Positions 37,316 to 48,699 of a DNA stretch of 64,000 nt are shown piece by piece (within the stretch, counting starts at the first letter, position 1; each line of letters opens with the position of its first letter). The DNA is taken from assembly GCA_032719365.1 (NCBI GenBank), contig CM064872.1, positions 44,004,252 through 44,068,251 of the forward strand, in the 5' to 3' direction. The position numbers and the translations under genes are program-made. The notes beneath the pieces are model-generated. The model had not been told where the DNA came from, made no database searches, and saw only the letters and a program-made list of their open reading frames with translations. The stretch is from Prinsepia uniflora. Taxonomy: Eukaryota; Streptophyta; Magnoliopsida; Rosales; Rosaceae.

Positions 37316-39391
37316 TGATTTACGAACTCTCGGCTAGCATCTGGAACCATCGTCCCGAACCAAAGTCCAGACTTCCTTTCCAAATCTCGAAAACCAAATC
37401 CGAAATCTCATTAATAGGGCTCCAAGCCCGAAATCTCTTTTCTGAAATCCTTTTCAAATCATTGAAATCAAATCATATTCCAAATCCCAAAATCAAATCA
37501 TTAAAACCACTGTCAAATCACAAAATCGTACGAAATCTTGTAAAACGTGAAATTCCGTGAATATCTCAAAAAACATGCAAAACCGTAAAGCATCAAGATC
37601 ATAAATCAAATCATAGAATCACGTATGAAAACATATTAAAACATATATGCATGCATCATAAGTTTGAAAGCAAAGTTCACTCACAGACCATTCCGACGTC
37701 GCCTCGATACGCGCGCACTTACGCTGTCCCCGACCATTCCGCTATCCTCGGCTTTCCGGAACCTGTCCAAATCCCATACTATGGTCACTAACCACTTTAC
37801 AAAGGTCATACTTAAGCCCCATAATTTTCCAGTATTTTTAACTATTTTTAACCGAGCCCTAAAACCTTCGGACAGCCCGAAATATATCTAGACGATGTCC
37901 GATCGACTCAAAACCAGCGCCAAAATGTTCGTTACATCGAATACTTTAAAAGTCGTGTTGGAAACTTCCCTAAAAGGGTCCCCACGCGCCCTCACTCGCC
38001 GCCCAAAGGGGTTACGCGTGGGAGCCACTCGCCTAGCACTGTTCATCTTCAACCTCTGCCGAACCGGGTCCAGACCGGTTCGGTTCATGGCGGTCCAGTT
38101 AAACCGGCGAGGACGGTTTTGTCCATTTTCAAGTCCAATTTCAGTCCTAATTAGCCTATTAGCTTCGTCCATCCCTTTCCTATGCATTTACATAATAAAA
38201 ACAAGAACTTGGGATCTGTTTGTTACCATCCAAATCGAGAATCACAATTCAAGTTCTTTCCTTCTCTGTTCTTACGAGTTAGACCTCCATTTCCCTTCCT
38301 TTCGAGCTCATTCGCTAGGTTTTAATCTCCAAAAGACAGTCCACATACCCCAAACACCATAAGAAACATGAACACGATTTTACCAATTTTAATTTAAAAT
38401 CCAAATTCACGGGGAACTTACGTTCCCGTCCTTCTCGAACCGTGCCTTCACGCCCACTGAGTTCCTCTCAGCATTTTTATCATTTTGGTTTCACAAAACA
38501 TGTTTACGTGATGAGACTTGGGGGAGATTGGAGTTAAAGCACACATTTCCTCTCTGTTTCTCAAATTTGAAAACCACCGCCCACGGTGGTCCTCCTCCAC
38601 CTCTGTCCCACTCCACTTCATTAATCACCATCAACTCTCACTTAACTCTCAGCTTTCCTCTGATCACACACACTCAAACACAAGACTCACACACCCTGAG
38701 AATTGATCGATCACTCTCAGTCTCAGTCTCTCTGTTCTCTCCTTTGCATGATTTAAACCAACACAATTAAAATGGTAGTTTAACCGTGAAAAGGCTGGAA
38801 GCCTCTAGGAATAGGCCAGGTGTCACTCTCCCTGTGGACTCAGCCCAAACATCTCTAATCCCAGCCTCCCAGGTGTCCCAATCCGGTTGCACACAAATCC
38901 CAATGTGCTAAAAGACCAAATTACCCCTAAATGTCGAAATTACCATTTTAACCTTCACTTCCTAGACCCATAACTTAACCATCCGATGTCCGATGACGGT
39001 GTGCCACCTGTCGTAGTACTCAGGACGTTGAGATCTATCTAACGGTCATCGTTTTGCATGAAGAAAACTTGTCGTGTGAAAAGTCAACAAATTCCTCCTT
39101 TTAACCAAATTACGAAAGTGCCCCAACCTTCTAAACATCATAACTTCCTCCTCGGATGTCGGAATTGGACGTGCCACCTGTCTACAGACTCGTGATGTCC
39201 CGAACTACGTCACGGTCATCGGTTAATGTCCATTTGACCGTCTGAACTAAAGGTCAACATTTTGTCCATTCTAGGGGTAAAATCGTCCTTCTGCACCAAC
39301 CGTCCAAAAGTATCCAACTAATCATTGATTAACTTCACTAATCCATCATTAACAACTATTCTAATCCTGATTTCCGCGATGGGTCGTTACA
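37316..39391 (-). mobile_element. LTR E2 (3' LTR of element E, truncated)
   Basis: From about 37325 it matches LTR E1 (44870-46928) closely, and it ends GGGTCGTTACA at 39391 followed by a PPT. About 725 bp of its distal end are missing where the inverted fragment joins. It keeps the donor-like GTGAGT (minus strand, about 37680) but has lost the acceptor. Confidence 0.85.
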
Positions 39392-39411
39392 ATCTACCCT
39401 CCTTAAAAAAA
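39392..39411 (-). other. PPT of element E
   Basis: The minus strand reads TTTTTTTAAGGAGGGTAGAT directly before the LTR start. It is preceded by the GGGGACGAAATT motif also seen upstream of the PPT of element A. Confidence 0.85.
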
Positions 39412-40251
39412 TTTCGTCCCCGAAGTTCCACATCGCATACTTCTGTAACTAACGGGGAAATTCCAACCAAGCTCACACCTAGGTCTCCTACCCGGTGTCC
39501 AGCAATTACCAAACCAAAATATCCTGAGTAAAAACACTCCGGTTCTGATCCACTTACGCTTACGTGGATCCTTCTACCTAAGTTTCAGACCACTGTATTA
39601 AATCCAATCGACTTTATATACCACACGTCTAGATTGTGGGTTCTCTTCAATAACCTCATATCGATCAGTTATAGTCACTCATGTTCCATTCCTTCCGTCA
39701 TCCTTCAACGGAACTCTCAATGGTCCTCTTAACACCATCTCTTAACACTTGCTACACTCGGCATCACCAAGTACTTCCTACTTCTGAATACAACACAAGT
39801 GTCCACATTTAAAGGGGGGTTTGCTAGTCTTGGCATTTCAACCACGAGTTTCCTGACTTAACTCTAGCGTATCCACCACACAATCTAAGTTCCAACTCAG
39901 AACCAACCACAGCATTTCATCATCTCCTGATTCCGGGATTCCATCCAGGTTGGAAGTATGTCCACCTTTTCCAACCATGAAACTCAATCTGCAACTCGAA
40001 TACCACCATTGGACAAACCGTCCAAACGTCAACTCCACTATTCTTAGGTGATCCTCAACTTCTACAGATCACGACCACGTGTCCGTACCTAAACCAACTT
40101 ACCAACCGGCTCACATGTCAGTTAACACTGTGTATGCACATCCAAAAAGGGTACCAATCATCACTCCTTCCGATGATCGTATCACATCCTGCCCGAGGTT
40201 CCACTCCAAGCACCTGCTATGATACAAGTCACCAACTCTGTAAGGATCCAT
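39412..40251 (-). mobile_element. Element E internal region, 3' part (non-coding)
   Basis: This 840-bp stretch lies between the PPT and the inserted plus-strand LTR F. It is rich in short A/C runs. Its frames are below 70 codons and without retroelement domains. Confidence 0.65.
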
Positions 40252-41893
40252 TTCGAGAGTCGGGATTAGCGAAGTGATTAGTACCGGATTAGTGAGATTC
40301 ATCGGTGTTTAGTGGGTTACTTTTGGACTGTTAGTGCAGAATGACGATTTTGCCCCTAGTTTGGGCAAAGTGTTGACTTTTAGTTCGGGTGGTCAATTGG
40401 GCATTGACCGATGACCGTGATGTATTTTGGGACGTCACGAGTCAGTAGACAGATGGCACGCTAGATTCCGACATCCGAGTAGGAAGTTATGATGTTCGGA
40501 AGGTTGAGGGCACTTTCGTAATTTAGTTAAACGAAGGGGAAAAATTGACTTTTCGCATGACAAGGTTTTTACACGTAGACCGAGGACCATTCGGTAGATC
40601 TCATCGTCCTGAGTACATGACAGGCGGCATGCCTTCGTCGGACGTAGGACGAGTGAGATACGGGTCTAGAACGGCGAAGGGCATAATCGTAATTTGGACT
40701 CACAAGGGGTATTTTGGTCTTTTTGCACATTGGGAATTGTGCAAATCTGATGAGGACAAGTGTGTAGTGCTAAGTGGATATTTTTGAGTTGGGACCATAG
40801 GGTTTGGACACGTGGGGTGTGTCTAGTGGCTTCTAGGCAGTGCACAGTGTAATTTAATTTGGGCTGTGTGTGAGTCGTGGTCGTGCAATCGAAGAGAACA
40901 GAGACTGAGCAGAGAGGAGAAATCGATCGAGTGTAGGGAGGTGTGAGGCTTTGTGACCTGGTGAGAGTGAGCAGAGACTAAGTGAGAGCTGGTGAGTGAG
41001 TTTTGAGTGAGAATTGTGTGAGGAAAACCTGTGTGTGTGAGTGTGATTTCTCAGGAAAACAGAGAGTTGTCGAGGGTGTGGTGCAACCATAAGTGATCAA
41101 GTTGATCCAATTAGGTTCGAGGGGAGGCTAGGACGGCTCTGTGAACCCAGCAGAACGCAGCGGCGTGCACGGTGGTGGTCTGGAAGCAGGTAATTCCTCA
41201 GTTCCCTCTGTTTGCTCTGTTTTTTCGTTTTGTTTCAAACTGAAAGTCCTGGAGTTTGAGGTCGAGTCGAGCAGTCCTGTGAGTTCTAATCGACTCATTA
41301 GGTCCTTAGGAACTTGTAGAACTCGAAGCCGTGATGGGGGGAAGGACTGTTGGCTGGGAACTGGAACATGGGTTTTGGACGGGTTTTGTTCGAGCTTAAG
41401 GGAGGTGGTTTTGAGGCCGTAATGTCTAGTTTTTAGGATTGGAATTAGTTGCTAGGGTGAGGAAGAAGTTGTTGGTGGAAAAAAGAACCGGGAATGGTTG
41501 AGGGATGGCGGAGAACCGGTCACGTCGGTTCAGACCGGTCGACGGCCTGAGGAAGACGATGAACAGTGCCCTGTTGCAGGCACGTGAGGCCCACACGCAC
41601 CTCCTTTGGGCAGCGCTTGAGGCCCACGCGCAGCCCCTTTGGGTGTCGCGTGAGGGCACGTGGTGGCTGTTCTAGGGAAACTTCCAACTTGGGTTTTGGT
41701 CTAATCGTTGTAACGAATATGTTGGGACACGTTTCGGGACAATCGGACACCGGATCGGGTTAATTCTAAGTGGTCGAAGGTTTAGGGTCCCGTTTAGTTA
41801 CGTTTAGAGTTCGGGAAAATTGGGGAAAATTAGGAGGAGCTAAGTTGGACAGTTTGTGACCCGCACGGGACGTGATTGACGCGCGCGAAAGTT

Positions 41894-42678
41894 GTGAGTG
41901 GACTGTTTGTTTTCTAACCGAGCATGCATAACTGTTTTTACTTATATTATTTATGTTTCGATTATGCTTTTATGCTTTCGATATATGGATTTATGCCTAT
42001 GTTTTATATGCTTGCTTTACTTGATTTCGCGCTTTTCAATACGAGTGATCAGATTGGCACGTACTTTGGGAATATGAGTTTTGTGATGCTTTTGAGTATG
42101 GTTTCGGATGAATGAATATGTTTCTATGCAATATGTTTTGTTACGTTTCGTGGACTTAATTTGTGATTGGAGATGAAATTCGGGAGGAAGTTCCCTTTTT
42201 ATCAAACAAAGTGTCAGTTTTCGAAGATTTCTGATTTGGCTTTGGTTTTCTAATTTTGATGGATTTTCTTATATATGGAAAATGGTTTTGAGTTTAAAGA
42301 CTCGGAAAACCCACTGGATCTGGTTTTGAGTTTAAAGACACGGATTGATTTACAGGGGGAGGGCCCTAGATGGATGGGTTTTGAGTTTAAAGACTCGGTG
42401 ATAATGATACCCCCCGAGGCCTGTGATTGTGTTTTTGGGCCGTGACATGACCTACTCAGTTTTATGGCTTTAGGGTCGCGGGCCTGAATTTTGGTTTTGA
42501 TTTCTGATGATTTCTGCACGTTGTTTCTTTTCGTACTACTGTTGTGTTAAGTTACTTGGTTATGCATGCATGTTTTCAAAAAGGAGGGTGTAACCCTGGT
42601 TTCTTTATAGAACTGCTTTTATAACTCTTATTTATTTTTAGTCCACTCACATTTTTTAATATTTTTGACACCCTCCAG
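41894..42678 (+). other. Candidate LTR intron in LTR F
   Basis: GTGAGT at 41894 and ACCCTCCAG at 42678. The donor TGTGAGTGGACT is the exact complement of AGTCCACTCACA near 42641. In LTR A the last pair is C/G instead of T/A, so the two sites covary. Confidence 0.4.
42289..42398 (+). repeat. TTTAAA hairpin repeats in LTR F
   Basis: Three dispersed copies of GAGTTTAAAGACTCGG (one with GACACGG), homologous to the eight-copy array in LTR A. Confidence 0.8.
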
Positions 42679-43007
42679 GTCGTGGTGCGAGCGTTGGGGC
42701 TACCGTTGAGGCAGAAGTCGAGGCATAAAGTCATCCGTTGCTCACTTAGCTTACAGTAGGGCTTGTTTTGTTTCGTACTCTTACTATGCTCTGTAAACGA
42801 TATAACTTTTCTCCTTGGTCTAGCAGTGTAAATTGTGGGTTTTTGTAAGGTTCTTTCGGTCTTTTATTTGTGTTTGTCAGACGGGAGCAGGGTTCAACTC
42901 GGTTATTGGGGTGATAATCGGGGTGGGTCCTGTCAAACTCTCGGCACCAGCCGACATATACCCACAGGTCCGGGGAAAGTCTAAGAAAACCAACCTTACG
43001 AGCAATC

Positions 43008-43082
43008 AACTCCGACCATTCAAGCCTAGCCCGATCCAACACAAGGCCTAGGTCCACTGCTCTTCCGCTGCGCTACTCTGAT
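43008..43082 (-). ncRNA. Initiator-tRNA-Met-like sequence (pseudo-tRNA or SINE-like head)
   Basis: Read on the minus strand from 43082, ATCAGAGT then GCGCAGCGGAAG match the 5' half of plant initiator tRNA-Met, including the A box. Further on, GTGG and then GGATCG fall about where the 3' stem and B box would be. The CAT anticodon is not preserved (CCTAGG there), and the T arm is degenerate. It is therefore not a working tRNA. It may be a tRNA pseudogene, a SINE head, or a tRNA copy captured in reverse transcription. Confidence 0.5.
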
Positions 43083-44130
43083 CAACCAACGACATCCTGA
43101 CCGTTCATCCTAATACATGAGTTACCAATGGTCATCAAATCTCCCTTCTCGATTAACGGTCCCAGTCCATCAGTTCCGATGCTCTGCTCCTACCGAGCCA
43201 AACCATTATCCCTCGCTCGGGTTGGGGAACCTAACCTCCCTTAGAGTCCAATGCTCTGAGTACCCAACACTAGACTCGTCCAGAGTCGTCCATCAACCAT
43301 TCTCTACCTCGGCTGCGCCTAGCAGCACCATCCCTAATCCGGCAGTAAGTCGGCCCTAACCACAACCACCAACTCAGGCGTCCGACACTATGCACTTCCT
43401 CTGGGTTCCTCTCCAAGGAACTCACAATCCAGCCCAAGTCCTCCCACGGGGTTTCTCAAACCATCCCCGTCATCCGGGTTATCCAAACCCGCAACTGCCA
43501 CTGGTTCACCACCACCTTACCGCTCGGGTCGTCACGCCCGACTAAAGGGGAAATCTATCACTAGGGGGAAATCTTTCGAAGCTTAATTTAGTTCCTAAAC
43601 CTTGCCACTCACGTCATCTTGCTACTCATCGCTATACCAGTCAAAGCTCGAACAATTAGACCAAATGGTCACAAGTCCATACTGTTAACATCCAAACACC
43701 ATCCGCCCCAACCAGCCACCATCAATCGGCCTCCTCGGCCCACGTATCTCACTAGCTCAAAGGCTACTCTCGGGACCCACATGCCGACCAACCTACTCAT
43801 CCGGAGCGCAGCGGCAACAATTAAGCTAATCCTCCTAGCAAACATTCGACTCTATGATCAAACCACCGAGCACCTCTAGTGCCAAACACACTAACTATTC
43901 CGACCCTAAGCCGACGTACGTCATACCTCATACCACGTATCGAGCGATTAACATCCTGCCACTAACAATCACCGCTAACTAGCCACAACGAACGTACTAT
44001 CACTATCACATCCAGGTTGCTGACGGGCTATTCTGCGTCGAGACATCACATCCAAAGTAGCATCACACCACCCAAGTGGATGAACCCACGACTCTGGGAA
44101 CCAAACCTCGCGCAAAACACACAAAACCTC

Positions 44131-44142
44131 GCTCTGATACGA
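44131..44142 (-). other. PBS of element E (one mismatch)
   Basis: The minus strand reads TCGTATCAGAGC, initiator tRNA-Met type with G changed to C at the second base. It lies 2 nt from LTR E1. Confidence 0.8.
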
Positions 44143-44144
44143 AT

Positions 44145-46928
44145 TGTCAGGACCCACACCTAATCCCTCGGGATGAAGGGCTAAATCCCGATCCCGTATA
44201 ACTTACGCATGACACAAAGGCTAAACTGACGTCCAACCTGCATGTGACACGTAAGTCGGACAAGGGATTCTCAAACCAACCATCCGAAAAGTAACCAGAC
44301 TGCCGAGATTGTACCGAACTACTGTGGATCGCGAGTGTGATGTCTTCGTCTCTCTCGATCAACAGCCCGCACCGCAATAACCTAGAGGGTATCGAAAACA
44401 CGAAAAGACTGTGAGTGAAAAAATATAAGGTATAAGTTCAATAAAACAATTACATTTTTACTCTCCACGCAAAAACCAATGCATGCATATCAATTCAAGT
44501 CATGAAACCATTCATATCAAAAACCATCCAAGAAAAACCATTTGAAAACCCGTATCAAAACCGTTATTCAAATCCAAGCCTCAGCCTCAAATCACAAATC
44601 AATCTCAAATCCGGGAACTCAGTCCCAAAACTCGTCAAATCCAATTCATCCGGGCCACTGCCCAAAACATCGGAAAACCAGTGAAAAACAAGTGAAAAAC
44701 ATCAATCATACAAGTTTACTGGATCTCAAGTGCGCCCGAGTCTTTAAACTCAAAACCAGATCCAGTGGTTTTTCTTTTCTTTCCGGGTCTTCAAACCCAA
44801 AACCATTTTTCATTCAATTAGTGAAAACCACAGAAAATCCACAGTCGAATTTGCAACGTTGATTCCATAAGCTAGCATCCGGAACCATCGTCCTGAACCC
44901 AAGTCCAGACTTCCTTTCCAAATCTCGAAAACCAAATTCAAAATCTCATTAACAGGGCTCCAAGACCGAAATCTCTTTTCTGAAATCCTTTTCAAATCAT
45001 TGAAATCAAATTATATTCCAAATCCCGAAATCAAATCATTAAAACCACAGTCAAATCACAAAATCATGCGAAATCTCGTAAAACGTGAAATTCCATAAAT
45101 ATCTAAAAAACGTGCAAAACAGTAAAACGTCAAGATCATAAATCAAATCAAAGAACCACGTATGAAAACATATTAAAACATATATTCATGCATCATAAGT
45201 TTGAAAGCAAAGTACACTCACAAACCATTCTGACGTCGCCTCGATACTCGGGTACTTACGCCGTCCTCGACCATTCCGCTATCCTCGACTTTTCCGAACC
45301 TGTCCAAATCCCATACTAAGTTCACTAACTACTTTACAAAGGTCATACTTAAGGCCCATAATTTTTCCGTATTTTTAACTATTTTTAACCGAGCTCTAAA
45401 ATCTTCGGACAGCCCGAAACATATTGAGACGATGTCCGATCCACTCGAAACCAGTACCAAAATGTTCGTTACATCGAATACTTTAAAAGTCGTGTTGGAA
45501 ACTTCCACAAAAGGGGCCCCACGCGCCCTCATGCGCCACCCAAAGGGGCTGTACGTGGGAGCCACGCTCCCAGCACTGTTCATCTTCAACCTCTGCCGAA
45601 CCGGGTCTAGACCGGTTCGGTTCAGGCCGGTCCAGTTGAACCGGCGAGGGCGGTTTTGTCCATTTTCAAGTCCAATTTCAGTCCTAATTAGCCTATTAGC
45701 TTCGTCCATCCTTTTCCTATGCATTTACATAATAAAAACAAGAACTTGGTATCTGTTTGTTACCTTCCAAATCGAGAATCACAATTCAAGTTCATTCCTT
45801 CTTTGTTCTTGCGAGTTTGGCCTCCATTTCCCTTCCTTTCGAGCTCATTCGTTAGGTTTTAATCTCCAAAAGACAGTCCACATACCCCAAACACCATAAG
45901 AAACATGAACACGACTCTACCATTTTTAATTTAAAATCCAAATTCACCACGAGGAACTTACGTTCCCGTCCTTCTTGAACCGTGCCTTCACGCCCACTGA
46001 GTTCCTCTAAGCATTTTTATCATTTTGGTTTCACAAAACATGTGTACGTGATGAGACTTGGGGGAGATTGGAGTTAAAGCACACATTCCCTCTCTGTTTC
46101 TCAAAATTTGAAAACCACCGCCCACGATGGTCCTCCTCCACCTCTATCCCACTCCACTTCATCAATCACCAGCAACTCTCACTTAACTCTCAGCTTCCCT
46201 CTGATCACACACACTCAAACACAAGAATCACATACCCTGAGAACTGATCGATCACTCTCAGTCTCTCTATTCTCTCCTTTGCACAATTTAAACCAACACA
46301 ATTAAAATGGTAGTTTAACCGTGAAAAGGCTGGAAGCCTCTAGGAATAGACCAGGTGCCACACTCCTTGTGGAATCAGCCCAAACATCTCCAATCCCAGC
46401 CTCTCAGGTGTCCCAATCCGGTTGCACACAAATCCCAATGTGCTAAAAGACCAAATTACCCCTAAATGTCGAAATTACCATTTTACCCTTCACTTCCTAG
46501 ACCTATAACTTAACCGTCTGACGTCCGATGACGGCGTGCCGCCTGTCGTAGTACTCAGGACATTGAGATCTATCTAACGGTCCTCGTTTTGCGTGAAGAA
46601 AACTTTTCGTGTGAAAAGTCAAAAAAAATTTCATTTTTAACCAAATTACGAAAGTGCCCCCAACCTTCCGAACATCATAACTTTCTCCTCGGATGTCGAA
46701 ATTGGACGTGCCACCTGTCTACAGACTCGTGACGTCCCGAACTACGTCACGGTCATCGGTCAATGTCCATTTGACCGTCTAAACTAAAAGTCAACATTTT
46801 TCCCATTCTAGGGGCAAAATCGTCATTCTGCTCCAACCGTCCAAAAGTATCCAACTAATCACTGATTAACTTCACTAATCCATCATTAACAACTAATCTA
46901 ATCCTGATTTCCGGGACGGGTCGTTACA
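44145..46928 (-). mobile_element. LTR E1 (5' LTR of element E, 2784 bp)
   Basis: It starts TGTCAGGACCC and ends GGGTCGTTACA. It has a PBS on the left and no PPT on the right, so it is the 5' LTR of the minus-strand element whose 3' LTR is E2. Its similarity to E2 is clearly lower than that between array LTRs, so E is older. Confidence 0.9.
44382..45221 (-). other. Candidate LTR intron in LTR E1
   Basis: Minus-strand donor GTGAGT (first base 45221) and acceptor ACCCTCTAG|GTTATTG (last base 44382). TGTGAGTG at the donor pairs with CACTCACA upstream of the acceptor. It contains TTTAAA/GGGT-type hairpin repeats at 44739-44800. Confidence 0.35.
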
Positions 46929-47359
46929 TTCCATGTCCTTCATGACGCCTCAGCGGTACTGACTCTCAGGTCGCCCTACTGCGTCTACTGAACCAGTGGA
47001 ATACTGGTCTACTGGACTACTGGATCTTATTCCAGTAACTATGCGGCTCTAAGCCATCGAATTCGCACGGATAACGATCCTACCTGGACTACTGGACTAC
47101 TGGTCTCGGAAAATACTGCCTCCACTGTCAAACTGACCTCACACGATCACATCGCATCTCAAACGTACACGAACTAAAGTTGATTTGACCAAATCCTCAT
47201 AATACTACCCTAACTATCAGGTTGCTGATGGGCTGTTACGATTGGAGAGACATCACATCCTCAATCTGCGCACACTCTGAGAGTAAAACATGCTCTGACA
47301 CCAAGTGGTATCAGAGTACCATGGGTATCAAATGAGCCAACCTGGCTCTGATACCAAGT
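46929..47359 (-). mobile_element. Element C internal remnant with PBS
   Basis: The PBS (47345-47356, minus TGGTATCAGAGC) adjoins LTR C. A further PBS-like string lies at 47292-47302 in the same orientation with one change. A forward TGGTATCAGAG at 47306-47316 makes a small palindrome with it. The segment also holds several ACTGGTCTACTGGACTACTGG-like short repeats (about 47010-47105). The rest of the internal region is lost. Confidence 0.75.
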
Positions 47360-48699
47360 TGACAGGACCCGTTCCAAATCCCTCGGGATTAGCGTGGGAC
47401 GTGCCTGCTCACTTCTGACACGAAGTGTCAGACCATGGGTATTTTGTCCTTTACCCAACCAGGGCTATTAGAGTACGTCAGGATCCGAAGGAGGAATGCG
47501 ATGTCTCGTCTCTGCCACAACCGCATCCGCGATCAACCTGAAGGGCATTCAAAATACAAAAGCTGGGAGTGGACAAAACAAATATTTTATAAAAACATTT
47601 TCATAAAAGACCTTTATGCCCTTCATTAAAAACATATGCATGCATTTGAAAACCATTTCTAGGGTTCATAACCGGTTCCCATAAACCGTCATGAACCATC
47701 AAACCATTTGGGCCTTAGCCCGAAATCAGTGAAACAACACCTGGGACCTTCGCCCAAACCAAAACACGTGGGAAGTCGTCCCAAAACCATCTCATATGGG
47801 TCTCAGCCCAAAACCAATACGCGAGGGTCTCAGCCCAACGCCATCTCAGTGAAAACTCATACACATATACATATATACATATATAACCCATCCTAGGCAC
47901 TTCCGGAGAAGATGCCAACTCGGGGCACACAGCCCCTAGGGAACACATCCCCGATATAGTTACGATGTCTCTCTATATATATAGTACGCATACTACTCGG
48001 GGTCTCAATCCGAGTCTTCTCCCAGGAATTCTCCATCTGGGAGGCTCATCTTCGGACCTAGTCCGATCATCTCTCCGGAATCTGGTCCGAGACCACAACA
48101 TAACGCCCACTCCTGGAATGGGATCCCTATGGGGATACCTACTCTGGTCTGTGGATCGTGACTCTCCAGGTCGACGACTAGAGGAGACCAATCAATAATC
48201 TCGTAAGGAGGGTATATACATACCCGTATATAAAACCATAAAAACAGGACTCACGCCCGATAACACAAAGTAAATGGACCTCCAGCCCGAACATACGACT
48301 CAATAGGGCCTCTAGCCCGATTTCACAATAAACTGGGCTTCGAGCCCGAACTTGAATCAACTAGACATCGAGCCCGACCTCGTAAATCAACAGGGCACCG
48401 AGCCTGATATCTCAAGGTCAGTCACGATCCCGATCATAGCGATGTGTGAAACCATCAATCCAGGACAGCTCTCAATCCTGGTATGTCGCCGTGAACACAT
48501 CACGGCTGCGACCATCTCGAGACCATGGTGCACATGTCGCCGATCGATCCTCTAAACCGTCAGCACTCCGAAGTCGAGCCTCCAGTGGCTGCTCAACAAC
48601 GGGACGTGCATCGTGACCTCTTCGGAAGGAACGTATCCCAATCCGGAGGCGAGCGTCACGTCATCTGTCGCCATCCACACAGCACCCATCAGGACCACG
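47360..48699 (-). mobile_element. LTR C (minus strand, truncated by LTR D)
   Basis: It begins TGACAGGACCC after the PBS and runs 1340 bp to ...GACCACG, where LTR D begins. It is a diverged inverted copy of 50375-51705. It contains many GGGC-N5-GCCC hairpins (about 47700-48410). Confidence 0.85.
47698..48410 (-). repeat. GGG...CCC hairpin repeats in LTR C
   Basis: More than ten short units of the form GGGC(C/T)TCNAGCCCGA or GGGTCTCAGCCCAA are spread through the segment. Each is a 3-5 bp stem. This position matches the hairpin repeats of the other LTR families, but the sequence is unrelated. Confidence 0.75.

Larger units (their letters stand above)
40252..42935 (+). mobile_element. LTR F (plus strand, start clipped)
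   Basis: It is collinear with LTR A from about 15-20 bp inside the LTR start and ends GGGTGGGTCCTGTCA at 42935. It lies inside element E's internal region in the opposite orientation. No PPT lies before it and no PBS after it, so it looks like a solo LTR whose first bases were lost. No clear target duplication is seen. Confidence 0.8.
42936..44144 (-). mobile_element. Element E internal region, 5' part (non-coding)
   Basis: It runs from the end of LTR F to LTR E1 and carries E1's PBS at its right end. No gag domain is recognisable. The longest frames are under 90 codons. It contains the tRNA-like sequence listed separately. Confidence 0.65.

Noticed and set aside
37895..38362. 155-codon frame (plus), with a similar one at 45432-45899
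   Set aside because: Both lie antisense in the E LTRs and are homologous only because the LTRs are. No domain or codon-level constraint is apparent.
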